The notes under the pieces: model-generated
Told to the model about the DNA's origin: nothing
The model's database searches: none
The model's input: only the letters and a program-made list of their open reading frames with translations
Assembly (NCBI RefSeq): GCF_014050525.1
Contig: NZ_JACGAG010000001.1
Span: 320,501-384,500 of the forward strand
DNA from: Clostridium sp. cel8
GTDB lineage: Bacteria; Bacillota; Clostridia; Clostridiales; Clostridiaceae
DNA: 64,000 bases
Direction: 5' to 3'
Program-made: the position numbers and the translations under genes
Part shown: piece by piece, positions 26,991-36,293 of the stretch
Numbering within the stretch: position 1 is the first letter of the stretch
Layout of the letters: every line of letters starts with the position of its first letter

Positions 26991-27725
26991 TTATTTTCTA
27001 ATATTACAAATTAATCGCTTTATTTTTTGTCTGTTCCTTTCTCCAATAATTCTAGTTATCAAAGCCTCAATTTGATTCTTAATTTTACTTCTTGAAGTTT
27101 TCCAAGTTCCCGCATAGTAATGAATAGAATAAGTATTAGGAGATATTTTTATTTTCATTGTATAACAATTAATAGGAGAAAAAAACTCCGTTGGATATAT
27201 AACATAATCTTTTGCTGTAAATATTTTAGTATCAAATTGGTAGTTGTCTTCTTTAATTAACATATTATATATCAATTGTGAATTTGGTGTTTCATCTATT
27301 CTTCCATTTTGATGAACAAAATGTTTTCCTTTATATAAATCCAAAATTCTACCAATGAGTTTAGAATTTTTTGTAGCACCAATTGTTGCAGTACATATAG
27401 AAAATTGACTTTCAGCACACATAAATGCTTTATTTGTTAATAATGGATTAAATGATTTAATTACCATAACATCCGTATCCAAATATATTCCACCATATTT
27501 ATATAGGACAAACAAACGAACATAATCAGTAACAAAAGCCCACTTTTTTCTTTGATATGCCTCTTTCACATAGTCACAACTTGTACTAATATCAAAATTT
27601 TCTTCATTCCATTCTTTTATTTCATAATCCGGTAATATCTTTTGCCATGAGCTAATACATTTGCGAACATCTTTATTCTTTTCAGCCCCACCAAACCAGC
27701 AATAGTGTATTATTTTTGGAATCAT
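26991..27725 (-). CDS. GT32-type glycosyltransferase
   Basis: A 244-residue glycosyltransferase with the Och1/GT32 pattern: IPKIIHYCWFGG at the start, WAFVTDYVRLFVLYKYGGIYLDTDV with the DxD metal site, and HHYAGTW-like sequence (IHYYAGTWKTS) near the end. Such enzymes transfer a hexose in capsule clusters. The ATG was chosen since GGAGAG lies upstream and the TTG two codons earlier overlaps it. Confidence 0.9.
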   Translation of the reverse strand: MIPKIIHYCWFGGAEKNKDVRKCISSWQKILPDYEIKEWNEENFDISTSCDYVKEAYQRKKWAFVTDYVRLFVLYKYGGIYLDTDVMVIKSFNPLLTNKAFMCAESQFSICTATIGATKNSKLIGRILDLYKGKHFVHQNGRIDETPNSQLIYNMLIKEDNYQFDTKIFTAKDYVIYPTEFFSPINCYTMKIKISPNTYSIHYYAGTWKTSRSKIKNQIEALITRIIGERNRQKIKRLICNIRK

Positions 27726-27814
27726 TGCCAACTCTCCTTATCAAAAATTTCAATAGTCGCTTGCTGAATTTCACAAACTTTCATTTGTTTAATTTCTTAT
27801 GTTATACTTTTATA

Positions 27815-28171
27815 TAAATAATCAATTAATATGATTACAAAATGTTAGAAATTAAAATTTCAAATATTCTAGAATCAATATAATCATCTCCACTACAGAT
27901 CATATGTATTTATAAGTAACCTTTTCATCTTTTATTATATGTAATAGATATACTATAATTGGAATCATCATCTCAGCCTTATTCAACTATCTTTTTCAGC
28001 TTTTTAAGCCTATTTATTGATTATTTTTAAACCATTGTCTTAAAAAATATCACTTATTAATAGGATTTCGATATTTTCATATGTTTGTTTACATATATAA
28101 CTAATACATCTATCAAATATTTCTGAATTATAAATTAATACAATTATTGTAATTTTATTATTATTTATCAT
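27815..28171 (-). pseudogene. Decayed GT2 glycosyltransferase fragment
   Basis: The gap between wzy and the GT32 gene holds a broken glycosyltransferase. From an ATG at 28171 the minus strand reads NNKITIIVLIYNSEIFDRC, then SYICKQTYENIEILLISD, a recognisable GT2 N-terminus, before stops and frame changes. The metal-site region survives as SGDDYIDSRIFEILIS near 27830-27880. The segment between is too decayed to read. It is a remnant of an earlier version of the cluster. Confidence 0.75.
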
Positions 28172-28173
28172 TT

Positions 28174-29238
28174 TTATATACTACCTTGATCTATTTTTAA
28201 ATCTAAACAAAGTGTTAAAATCATTACTGTTAATAATTCAAAACGAAAAAATGATGTTTCCATTAATCCCATTATGCAATAAGCGCTAATAACTAACACA
28301 TTCCTATAAGTCATATTAGTTTTGCTAATTATTAAATAAAAAAACAGTATAGCAAATAAACATGAATAAATTATACCTTTTGACAATAATATTTGAAGAT
28401 ATGCATTATCAAACATCATGTTCTCAATTAATGAATTACCAAATAATGAAATTTTATATTGCGTAATCGCATTATGGAAAATTAATAACCGACCAGACAA
28501 TAATCTATTTAAAGAACTATTATAAAATTTTTCAGTTATTAATAACGATAATATTGTGAATACTACAGGAAATATTGATAATATAATTTGTATGATAAAA
28601 GGTACTCTTTTATCTATTTTTTTTTGCAATATTAATACTGCAAAACATAAGGCTATGATTAATATTGTAGATGTACGTGAGTATGTCAAACTATAAATAA
28701 TATATGTAAATACTAATATAGCTAAAACTTTTCTAAATATTTTTTGGGGCTTAATTATTAATATTATCCCCATAATAATGGCCAACCACTTAGTCGCAGC
28801 AATATTAGGATGTAAATAACCTAAAGAATGTCTATAATATGCAATTCCATTCCTCCATATTACTGTATCATAATTAATATTGAATTTTAAAGCAAAATAC
28901 AGTATTATGACAAACAAATAAAATATTACCATTAAATTAATAAATAATTTTATAGTATCTTTACTTATATAATCTTTAAATGAATAATATATAAAAATAA
29001 TTAATATAATATTTATAAAATTAAATCTTAATGTAATAATTATTAAAATCATAGTTGCTACACTTATCCAAGTTAAATATATATTCCCTTTAAATTTTTG
29101 TTTAATAATGCTTATAGTAAGTATGCTATAAGTTAAAATATAATTAGAATACTTTTCTCCAACTATACATGTTAAAAAAAACACACATAAAACTACTATA
29201 AATACAATTAAATCAGAATATCTAATTTTAATTCGCAT
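28174..29238 (-). CDS. wzy: Wzy-like O-antigen/capsule polymerase
   Basis: A ~354-residue protein made almost wholly of hydrophobic segments (about 10-12). The periplasmic-type loop WRNGIAYYRHSLGYLHPNIAATKW is typical of Wzy/EpsG-like polymerases; such proteins share little sequence. The context (flippase, glycosyltransferases, CpsBCD) makes a repeat-unit polymerase the best reading. The ATG has a GGGTG site 9 bases upstream; codon content is very AT-rich. Confidence 0.8.
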   Translation of the reverse strand: MRIKIRYSDLIVFIVVLCVFFLTCIVGEKYSNYILTYSILTISIIKQKFKGNIYLTWISVATMILIIITLRFNFINIILIIFIYYSFKDYISKDTIKLFINLMVIFYLFVIILYFALKFNINYDTVIWRNGIAYYRHSLGYLHPNIAATKWLAIIMGIILIIKPQKIFRKVLAILVFTYIIYSLTYSRTSTILIIALCFAVLILQKKIDKRVPFIIQIILSIFPVVFTILSLLITEKFYNSSLNRLLSGRLLIFHNAITQYKISLFGNSLIENMMFDNAYLQILLSKGIIYSCLFAILFFYLIISKTNMTYRNVLVISAYCIMGLMETSFFRFELLTVMILTLCLDLKIDQGSI

Positions 29239-29474
29239 AATATAATTCACCCTATACTTAAATTTATATATTTTTTAATTATTATTTTTATTTACTAATA
29301 AAAACCTATCACATATTTTAATAAATATTTGAAACATTTGAGTTAATGATATATTTATAATCTATTTTTCATGAAATTTATTTGTAAAAAGTTAATATGC
29401 TAAATTTAAGGCTAATCTTAAATTTATTTTCAATTATACAAGTTATCAACAAAATATATACTTTTGATACTTCT

Positions 29475-29995
29475 TAACTTATTTATTGATCATATTTCTG
29501 TAAATAAAATTTTTTCATATTTTTAACTTGTTCTTTAATACCAAATACAGATTTAATAATATATTTTTTTACATATTTATTTTTAATAACTTGAACAGCT
29601 TACTCTTTTGGTACTTTTTTAGTGGTTACTTCTCTATTAAAGTACTTATCTCTGCCAAAATAGACACTTTATCAGGACATACGGTTGAAACTCCCGTTCA
29701 AAAAATTACACTATCATTTAATAGCAACTGATTTATTTTATTTCGGATATCATTTTCTAAATCTCATGAGCTTACTAATAGTAAACCTGTATCTTATCTA
29801 ATTTTTTACTCCATAAAAAATATCAATTAAAAAATCATGGCTTTTTTGTTTGTGAAATCATATAACATGTCCAAGAACAAACTTACCTTGTATTCCCAAT
29901 TTATCTCTAATAGTTTTTGTCTTATTAATATCAGCTACAAATTTATATAAATCTATTGCATTATTAACTACCTTAAGATTCTTATTTTTTTAACA
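29475..29995 (-). pseudogene. Decayed EpsF-like GT4 glycosyltransferase
   Basis: Minus-strand translation in shifting frames recovers the C-terminal half of a GT4 (EpsF-type) enzyme: NAIDLYKFVADINKTKTIR, then DKLGIQGKFVLGHV; KSHDFLIDIFYGVK; LENDIRNKINQLLLNDSVIF; TGVSTVCPDKVSILAEI. Several stops and frameshifts separate these blocks. No upstream half can be recognised. This shows loss of one sugar-adding step in the cluster. Confidence 0.8.
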
Positions 29996-30723
29996 GATAT
30001 TTTCAATTTTCTCGAAGTAAGCGAATATATAAGTATAATTTAGAAAATATAATTTCTACATTATTATGATAATATATAAAATTTTCACTTTTACATTATA
30101 CTATTGGCTATTTTTAGATAAAACCAGCCAATAGTTATGCATAAACATGGACAAATTGGTATCCTGCATGTGAATCTCGTTTAAGATTCAATATTTAGAT
30201 TTTTCTTAAAATTATAATATTTAGATAGTTCAACAAACTTTAGTTTGCCTAACTTTTTAAACATTAAGATTTTTATTATCATCCATTGTAGCATAATAGA
30301 ATTATAAACAAACAAAACAACAAACTACAGTGTGATTTCAACATGTTTTACCTTAAAAAATCAAAACAACTCAATATTTTTGAACAATTATCTGATTCAA
30401 ATATTTTATATACCAACCATTGTGTTATTAACACTTTTTTCTTTTCTAAAAAATTAAGAGAACTCTACGTTTTCTATTCACTATACTTTATAAATCATTT
30501 TCAATAGATTTAAAACTATGTTTGAAATTAATATTACTGATTTGTTTAATGCTATACTTCCTAAAGAAAATAATTCCAAAACTCTTGTAAGTTGTATTTC
30601 ACTAAAAATACTCTATATGAGAAATACTAGTGATGATTTCAACATCATTTAAACAGAGATAATACCAATATTGTTTCACATTCCAAATATCTATAGAATT
30701 TTGTATATTATAATTATTGATAT
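29996..30723. other. Gene-free, degraded stretch
   Basis: About 730 bases between the GT4 remnant and pssE hold no intact gene. A 9-bp inverted repeat (CTATTGGCT/AGCCAATAG) lies at 30101-30134. A plus-strand peptide beginning MFYLKKSKQLNIFEQL near 30343 faintly recalls the start of some IS transposases, but it is short and interrupted, so no call is made. It is probably scar DNA from gene exchange. Confidence 0.5.
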
Positions 30724-31218
30724 CTATAATATTTTCATTACAATGTCTTCTAGTTTCTCATTAAATTCTTCATTATTACTCCAAATATTTTCTGAAATGT
30801 GTGAAACAATCCTATTATAATTCTGAATAATATTTTTTAATTCAGAAACATCATTTGCTACAATGATATTTTTATATTTTTCAGCTACAACCTTGGCAAA
30901 TTCAACTTGATGATCATTCACATGTTCACCAAATTTATGCTGTCTAGGAATAACGATTGGAATTTTACCTATTTGCAATGGCATAATGAAACTAGCAGGT
31001 CCACCATGAGTAATAATAATTCTAGCTTTTTTTATATTATCCCACATCTCATCATATGGAATTAATTTTTTCCATGAGCAAAACTTAGGACAATATGTGC
31101 TATAACCAATTTGCATAATTATGTCATCTTTAATAATATTTTTTTCTTTCATCTTATCAACATACTCCAACAACCTATTAAATGGTTGTTCATGTGTTCC
31201 TACTGTGACGAATATCAT
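30724..31218 (-). CDS. pssE: PssE-like glycosyltransferase catalytic subunit (Alg13-like)
   Basis: A 164-residue protein resembling the C-terminal half of GT28 enzymes (Alg13/PssE/CpsG). Motifs are IFVTVGTHEQPFNRLLEYVD at the start, ARIIITHGGPASFIMPLQIGKIPIVIPRQHKFGEHVNDHQ in the donor-binding region. It works as a dimer with PssD, encoded 11 bases upstream, adding the second sugar (often glucuronate or galactose) to the lipid-linked primer. Confidence 0.92.
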   Translation of the reverse strand: MIFVTVGTHEQPFNRLLEYVDKMKEKNIIKDDIIMQIGYSTYCPKFCSWKKLIPYDEMWDNIKKARIIITHGGPASFIMPLQIGKIPIVIPRQHKFGEHVNDHQVEFAKVVAEKYKNIIVANDVSELKNIIQNYNRIVSHISENIWSNNEEFNEKLEDIVMKIL

Positions 31219-31229
31219 TTTCTTCTCTC

Positions 31230-31697
31230 CTAAAATATACTTCCAAGATTAATTGCTTTTTTATATACTTTTTTCATTTCTTCCCATTGAACTATAAATT
31301 TATCTGTTATTGGATAAACTATCTTTCCAGTCATGGTTGGTTTATCTATTCGATCAAATACTTCTATGTATATCAACTTTGAACCAAATAATTTTCCAAG
31401 ATAAAAAAAAGGAACTGCAACTGCTGCACCTGATGAAATAATCAAATCTGGCTTTTCTTTTCTTAATACTTTCCATGCTATTCTTGTATTTTTTATTAAA
31501 GCTTTAATACTTCGATTTGTTGGATAATAGCACGGATACATTCTTTCATATTTTAAAAGGCTCTTAGCATCCTCTTTATCAAAAGTTACCCAAAATCGAT
31601 CTTTTGTACTCCAAAATGGTTTTAACATATATAAATGTGCTAAATGTCCTCCTGAAGATCCAACCAAACAAACTTTTATTTTTTTTCCTTTTGCCAT
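31230..31697 (-). CDS. pssD: PssD-like glycosyltransferase membrane subunit (Alg14-like)
   Basis: A 155-residue Alg14/PssD/CpsF-type protein. It begins KKIKVCLVGSSGGHLAHLYML and has DLIISSGAAVAVPFFYLGKL, both typical; the N-terminal region anchors the PssE catalytic partner at the membrane. Gene order pssD-pssE is conserved in streptococcal and rhizobial clusters. It is the first intact gene after the variable-region boundary that contains the manC scrap. Confidence 0.92.
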   Translation of the reverse strand: MAKGKKIKVCLVGSSGGHLAHLYMLKPFWSTKDRFWVTFDKEDAKSLLKYERMYPCYYPTNRSIKALIKNTRIAWKVLRKEKPDLIISSGAAVAVPFFYLGKLFGSKLIYIEVFDRIDKPTMTGKIVYPITDKFIVQWEEMKKVYKKAINLGSIF

Positions 31698-31929
31698 AAC
31701 TAATGAACACTCCTATTTGCCACAATTATTCTACTTATATAAAGAACCTTAAAGCCAAAGATTTGCATTTATCTTAACTTAAGTAAAGAAAAATGCACAT
31801 TACAATAAATTTTCACTCTCTTAGATTATATATAATATCCTAATTATCTTATATATAATTTATGTCTTCCTTATAATTCCTACTCAAATACTTACTTCCA
31901 CTATTTATTACAAAATTTTAACTATCTAT

Positions 31930-32013
31930 TTATAAAAAATTTGGTTTTTCATCTGTAGAAAGTGGCCAAAACCTCTCTCCTTTGCCTCCTGCCATTATAA
32001 GTCCGCATAACAT
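31930..32013 (-). pseudogene. 5' fragment of mannose-1-phosphate guanylyltransferase (manC)
   Basis: A 27-codon frame reads MLCGLIMAGGKGERFWPLST, then DEKPNFL and stop. This is the N-terminal nucleotide-binding signature of ManC/GMP enzymes, with an intact GAGGGG ribosome site before the ATG. Everything after the signature is missing. It is a clear trace of a deleted GDP-mannose synthesis gene at the edge of the variable region. Confidence 0.85.
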
Positions 32014-32035
32014 ACAAAACACCCCTCAAACTAAC

Positions 32036-32092
32036 TCTCAACTCTAAATTGTCAACTATTAACTATTAATTATTAACTCATAATTAACTCCT
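32036..32092. repeat. Short 7-bp repeat cluster (ACTATTA type)
   Basis: Roughly seven heptads (ACTCTAA, ATTGTCA, ACTATTA, ACTATTA, ATTATTA, ACTCATA, ATTAACT) lie between the manC scrap and the sugar transferase gene, ending in the 3' end of the latter. The period and AATTGTC-type units link it to the other heptad arrays. Confidence 0.6.
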
Positions 32093-32828
32093 ACATGGCC
32101 CCCTCATCTCCGAAAAATACTGAGAAAGTTTTAAATATCAACTTTAAATCAAGTAAAGTATTTCTCTCTTTTATGTACTTTATATCAAGTTTTATCCAAT
32201 CATCAAAGTCAATATTGTTTCTCCCCATCACTTGCCAATAGCAAGTAAGTCCAGGCTTTACAATAAGTTTTGTCCTCTGATATTCATTAAATTTCAAAAC
32301 TTCTCTTGGAAGATTAGGCCTTGGACCAACAAGTGACATTTCACCTTTTAACACATTAAAAAGCTGAGGCAGTTCATCAAGGCTTGTTTTTCGTATGAAT
32401 TTTCCGACCCTTGTGATTCTTGGATCATCTTTCATTTTAAACATTGGACCTGTCATTTCATTTTTATCTTTTAGCTTGTCCAGAAGTTTTTCTGCATCAG
32501 TTACCATTGACCTAAACTTATACATTTTAAACACTTTTCCATTAAGGCCAACTCTTTCTTGTGAAAAAATTACTTTTCCCTTTGAATCCAATTTTATGGC
32601 AATAGCAATTAAAATCATAATTGGTAATAAAATAACAATCCCCAAAAAAGAGCAGACTATATCTATAGTTCTTTTTATAAATGAATAGAAGAAACTTTTT
32701 CTATATTCATCTTTAATTGACACATATGTATATTTCTGTGTATATTCCTGGATTTCAATATCTTTTGAGCTTATATCATACAGACCTAGACTATTCTCTT
32801 GGATTTGATTACCTTTGAATTCAGTCAA
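32091..32828 (-). CDS. Initiating sugar-phosphate transferase (WcaJ/WbaP catalytic type)
   Basis: A 245-residue bacterial sugar transferase that puts the first sugar-1-phosphate on undecaprenyl phosphate. It has one N-terminal hydrophobic reentrant helix (RTIDIVCSFLGIVILLPIM), the SQERVGLNGKVFKMYKFRSM motif, RKTSLDELPQLFNVLKGEMS and KPGLTCYWQVMGRN. The long multi-helix N-terminal region of full WcaJ proteins is absent, as in PglC-like forms. The start is a TTG with GGGGG seven bases upstream. Confidence 0.93.
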   Translation of the reverse strand: MTEFKGNQIQENSLGLYDISSKDIEIQEYTQKYTYVSIKDEYRKSFFYSFIKRTIDIVCSFLGIVILLPIMILIAIAIKLDSKGKVIFSQERVGLNGKVFKMYKFRSMVTDAEKLLDKLKDKNEMTGPMFKMKDDPRITRVGKFIRKTSLDELPQLFNVLKGEMSLVGPRPNLPREVLKFNEYQRTKLIVKPGLTCYWQVMGRNNIDFDDWIKLDIKYIKERNTLLDLKLIFKTFSVFFGDEGAM

Positions 32829-32902
32829 AATAATTCCCCCTATTTTAACTTTCTTTTACCATTATAATACCAATTATAACAATAATCAACCATAAATATA
32901 TT

Positions 32903-33616
32903 TTATCTTCTTTTCTTCCTTTTTCTGTGTTTAGTTCCATCTTCATCGTAATAGGAGTAGTAATATCCGTAATATCCTTTTTCCTTAACTTCAAGCTTGT
33001 TTAAAACCGTTCCTAAAATATTTGCATTTACCTTTTCAAGAAGCCCCTTTGCCTTAATAGCTGCCTCCCTCTCTACTTGAGAAGATGCAATTACAAGCAA
33101 ACATCCATCTGCATATCTTGATAGAAGCTGAGCATCTGTAACTGCAATTACAGGAGGTGTATCTATTATTATGTACTCATATCTATTTTTAAGTTCATCT
33201 ATAAATTTCTTCATCTTTCTAGAAGCCATAAGCTCTGAGGGATTTGGAGGTCTTGTACCAGAAGTAAGTAGAGTAAGATTTTCTACTCCCACATCTTTTA
33301 TTGCATCTTCAAATACAACTTTTCCTGCCAGTATATCTGAAAGGCCTGTCTGATTTGAAGTTAAGAATATTTTGTGCAATCTTGGTTTTCTCTGGTCACA
33401 ATCTATAAGGATAGTACTTGATCCAGACTCTGCCATAACTACTGCAAGATTTGATGCTGTAGTTGACTTGCCTTCTCCAGGACCTGAACTTGTAATCATT
33501 ATTGTCTGTATTTTTTTATCAAAAGATGAAAACTGTATATTTGTCCTAAGAGTCCTAAAAGCTTCTGAAATAGGTGACTTAGGATTTTTTATAGTAACAA
33601 GATCTGCTTTCTGCAT
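32903..33616 (-). CDS. cpsD: CpsD/CapB-type tyrosine autokinase
   Basis: A 237-residue bacterial tyrosine (BY) kinase that controls polysaccharide chain length with CpsC. It shows Walker A GPGEGKSTTASNLA, Walker A' ILIDCDQRKP, Walker B YIIIDTPPV and a C-terminal tyrosine cluster (GYYGYYYSYYDED) that is autophosphorylated. The ATG preceded by GGAGTG was chosen over a GTG three codons earlier. Its phosphatase and membrane activator are encoded just upstream. Confidence 0.94.
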   Translation of the reverse strand: MQKADLVTIKNPKSPISEAFRTLRTNIQFSSFDKKIQTIMITSSGPGEGKSTTASNLAVVMAESGSSTILIDCDQRKPRLHKIFLTSNQTGLSDILAGKVVFEDAIKDVGVENLTLLTSGTRPPNPSELMASRKMKKFIDELKNRYEYIIIDTPPVIAVTDAQLLSRYADGCLLVIASSQVEREAAIKAKGLLEKVNANILGTVLNKLEVKEKGYYGYYYSYYDEDGTKHRKRKKRR

Positions 33617-33646
33617 AAAATTCACTCCATTTTTATACTATTATTT

Positions 33647-34414
33647 TTATTTTTTAAAAAAGCTGAAAAATCCTCTTTTTTTCTTTACTCTAGCTTGGCT
33701 AACTTCAATATTCTCATTTTCAAATAGACTGTAACTATTTTTCAAAACTAAATCTGCCGTAGTCTTATCAATTTTCTGTAAAACACTTAATGCATCCCTA
33801 AGCCCTGGTCGTCTTCTAACACTTGAATGGGCATCAGAGCCTAAAAAGCTGCATACCCCACTCTTTATAAGAGTTTCTGCAGTTTTTTTCACTTCGCTTC
33901 CAAATCTTCCTCTTATACTTCCTGAATTTATCTGAATAAGGCATCCTTCATCTAAAAATTTGTTTATGTTTTCCGGTTTCTCAATTATGTATCTATATCT
34001 TTCAGGATGAGCTAAAATTGGCTTCACTCCTTTTATATTAAATTCATACACAATATCAAGTCCATTTTTAGACATTCTATTCATTGGAAACTCCACAAGC
34101 ATGTAGTCAGTATTTGCAAGATTTCCTATAATACCTGCATCATATTCATAAAGACTATTGTTATCTAAAAAGACTTCTTGGCCAGGGTATACTGATACAT
34201 TTATCCCTTTCTCTTTTGAAAAATTATTTACCTTTTCTGTAAGATTATTTACCTCGTCACGTTTCTTTTCATAGTACCCTCTGTAAAAATGAGGAGTAAC
34301 TATTACCTTATTGATTCCATCTTCTTCAATCATTCTAAGCATTTTTTCCGTTTCTTCCATAGATTTTGAACCATCATCTATTCCGGGAAGCAGATGAATA
34401 TGCATATCAATCAT
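33647..34414 (-). CDS. cpsB: CpsB/CapC-type PHP-fold tyrosine phosphatase
   Basis: A 255-residue manganese-dependent PHP phosphatase that dephosphorylates CpsD. Metal-binding motifs are DMHIHLLPGIDDGS at the start, VTPHFYRGYY, AHPERYRYI and GSDAHSSVRR. The start ATG follows GGAGGTG. It lies between cpsC and cpsD in the usual control module. Confidence 0.94.
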   Translation of the reverse strand: MIDMHIHLLPGIDDGSKSMEETEKMLRMIEEDGINKVIVTPHFYRGYYEKKRDEVNNLTEKVNNFSKEKGINVSVYPGQEVFLDNNSLYEYDAGIIGNLANTDYMLVEFPMNRMSKNGLDIVYEFNIKGVKPILAHPERYRYIIEKPENINKFLDEGCLIQINSGSIRGRFGSEVKKTAETLIKSGVCSFLGSDAHSSVRRRPGLRDALSVLQKIDKTTADLVLKNSYSLFENENIEVSQARVKKKRGFFSFFKK

Positions 34415-34440
34415 ATAATTCACCTCCTATTTTAGAAAAC

Positions 34441-35121
34441 CTAGTTCTTATCCATTTTAGGTATTATGCCTATAACAGGAAGTTCAAGGTATCTTGATAC
34501 ATCATCTTCTGTCTTTATTGTATTGTCTGAATACTCAAGTAAAAAAGCAAGACCTACAGATACTAAAATTCCAAGGAAAAATGCAATTGCAATATTTAAA
34601 AGTTTCTTTGGCTTAACAGGATCTTTTGGAAACTGTGCTCTATCCATGATTTGTATATCTCCTCCTGTTGGAAATACCCTTTTGCTTTCCTCTATAAAAG
34701 AAGCAGCTGCAGCATTTACAACTTTTACTGCTTGAGAAGGATCCTTACTGTCAACCTTTATTTTAAGTATTTGAGTTCCCTGTTCAGATTCAACTGAAAC
34801 CATATCTTTAAACTCATCAAGTGTAATGCTTCCATTTAGTTTTTTAAGAGTTTTATTTGCCACTGAATTTGACTCTGCAATTTGAGTATAGGTCTTTACA
34901 AGATTCTGATACATCATTACATCACTGTTATCTGTCTTTTCATTTGCCTTAGGTTTACCAACTATTATAGTTGAACTTGCCTCATAAGTTGGCTTTATTA
35001 CAAAAAAACTTAAAATTCCAGCTATAGCTGCAAATCCTATTGTTATACAAAGTATCATTTTCAATCTCTTTTTAAGTATGTAAAAAAAATCTCTTAAATC
35101 TAAAGTAATCTCATCATCCAT
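34441..35121 (-). CDS. cpsC: CpsC/CapA-type chain-length regulator (Wzz family)
   Basis: A 226-residue polysaccharide co-polymerase with two membrane segments (about residues 18-40 and 178-198) around an extracellular loop; the proline-rich motif PKDPVKPKKLLN precedes the second segment. It activates the CpsD kinase through its cytoplasmic tail. It opens the cpsC-B-D control module. Confidence 0.93.
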   Translation of the reverse strand: MDDEITLDLRDFFYILKKRLKMILCITIGFAAIAGILSFFVIKPTYEASSTIIVGKPKANEKTDNSDVMMYQNLVKTYTQIAESNSVANKTLKKLNGSITLDEFKDMVSVESEQGTQILKIKVDSKDPSQAVKVVNAAAASFIEESKRVFPTGGDIQIMDRAQFPKDPVKPKKLLNIAIAFFLGILVSVGLAFLLEYSDNTIKTEDDVSRYLELPVIGIIPKMDKN

Positions 35122-35163
35122 TGTTTTCCTCCTAGCTTTTTATCTTACTTTTTACTTTATCTT

Positions 35164-36159
35164 TTATTTTCCCAACTTTTCCTTTATTTTTGCTATAGTA
35201 GCTGGGCTAAGTTGCGATTTTACAGACGATTGGACACGGGCTTTACCTTCAGGAGATAGATTATTGTACTCTGACTGAGCTGAAATAAGTGCAGCTTTGT
35301 CTTTATTATTTATTGCAGACACAATTTTAGAAGCTACAGCCTGTTCTTGTGCTGTGCTATTTGAGCTGCTATTACTTACACTATTTTCTGCAACTGAATT
35401 TTCTGAGTTATCACTTGTGCTTTCACTTTCATTACTTTCTTCTGAGCTTTTTTCTTTACTCTGTTCAGTTGTAGAATCTGAAACAGCTCCATTTATATAT
35501 TCCTCTATCTTTTTTAAATTTTCAGGTGACTTAATTATATTTTCAATCCACTTAAGTTTATCTGTACTGCTCATTCCATTTTTGCTCACATTTATCACAA
35601 GTTTGCTATTTTTTACATAAATGCTATCCATATTTGCTGGAATTATATCTTCAGATATTCTAAAAGTATTTCCCTGAATTTTTATATCATCATTATTTAG
35701 TTTACTTGACAATTTATCCATTACATAACTTTTAGGAAAAGATATTTTTCCAATTTTAAAGTAGTTAACATCATATACCACTTGTTTATCTTTAAGATAT
35801 ACACTTCCTTCAGTTGTAGCAAGCAAATTGAAATTCTTGTACTTTAAAGGAATATAAAATTTTATTGTACTGTCCTTTATCTCTGCATTTATCCCCTTTA
35901 CAGTAATATTTCCAGAGGTTCTCGTGCCTCCTATAATAGGATATATAACTCCATTTAATTCATCTTGATTTATATAAACTACGCTGCCAGCTTTTTGCAT
36001 CTCTATTATTTTATCGAAGATAGTTTGGGAAAATTTATACTCTTTCACACTATATGAAGAATTAGAGAATAAAAGTGAAAAAAATGCCGCAATAGCAGCT
36101 ACAATTAATATAATAATTAAAACTATTACCTTCTTTACATTAAATTTAATATTTGCCAT
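35164..36159 (-). CDS. Membrane-anchored protein resembling DUF2140/YpmS, serine-rich linker
   Basis: A 331-residue protein with an N-terminal membrane anchor (VIVLIIILIVAAIAAFFSLLF) and a ~180-residue outer domain resembling the YpmS/DUF2140 type (INQDELNGVIYPII; FKIGKISFPKSYVM). A serine/glutamate-rich linker (about 225-270) follows, then a helical tail. It is the first gene of the polysaccharide operon, ahead of cpsC. It might be a lipid- or polymer-binding accessory; no function is established. Confidence 0.7.
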   Translation of the reverse strand: MANIKFNVKKVIVLIIILIVAAIAAFFSLLFSNSSYSVKEYKFSQTIFDKIIEMQKAGSVVYINQDELNGVIYPIIGGTRTSGNITVKGINAEIKDSTIKFYIPLKYKNFNLLATTEGSVYLKDKQVVYDVNYFKIGKISFPKSYVMDKLSSKLNNDDIKIQGNTFRISEDIIPANMDSIYVKNSKLVINVSKNGMSSTDKLKWIENIIKSPENLKKIEEYINGAVSDSTTEQSKEKSSEESNESESTSDNSENSVAENSVSNSSSNSTAQEQAVASKIVSAINNKDKAALISAQSEYNNLSPEGKARVQSSVKSQLSPATIAKIKEKLGK

Positions 36160-36191
36160 ATCTTCTCTCCTAACATATATTTTATTTATTT

Positions 36192-36219
36192 ATTATAACA
36201 TTTTTATAAGTATAGTTAA
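36192..36219 (-). promoter_or_regulatory. Candidate promoter of the polysaccharide operon
   Basis: TATAAT (36192-36197) with a weak -35 TTAACT (36214-36219) at 16 bases, on the minus strand, about 30 bases before the first gene of the operon. Confidence 0.45.
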
Positions 36220-36249
36220 ATTTACAATTTAAAAAACTTCTGTAAATAT

Positions 36250-36286
36250 AAAAAAGCCACCTGTCAAAAGACAGATGGAGCTTTTT
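36250..36286 (-). terminator. Intrinsic terminator after CWB2 protein
   Basis: On the minus strand AAAAAGCTCCATCTGTC pairs with GACAGGTGGCTTTTT around TTTT, ending in a T-run. It lies just past the stop of the 464-residue-frame CWB2 gene and separates it from the polysaccharide operon. Confidence 0.85.
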
Positions 36287-36293
36287 AAACAAT

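Noticed and set aside
30343..30690. Transposase remnant on the plus strand
   Set aside because: The peptide is short, interrupted and only vaguely like known transposase starts; no terminal repeats were found.
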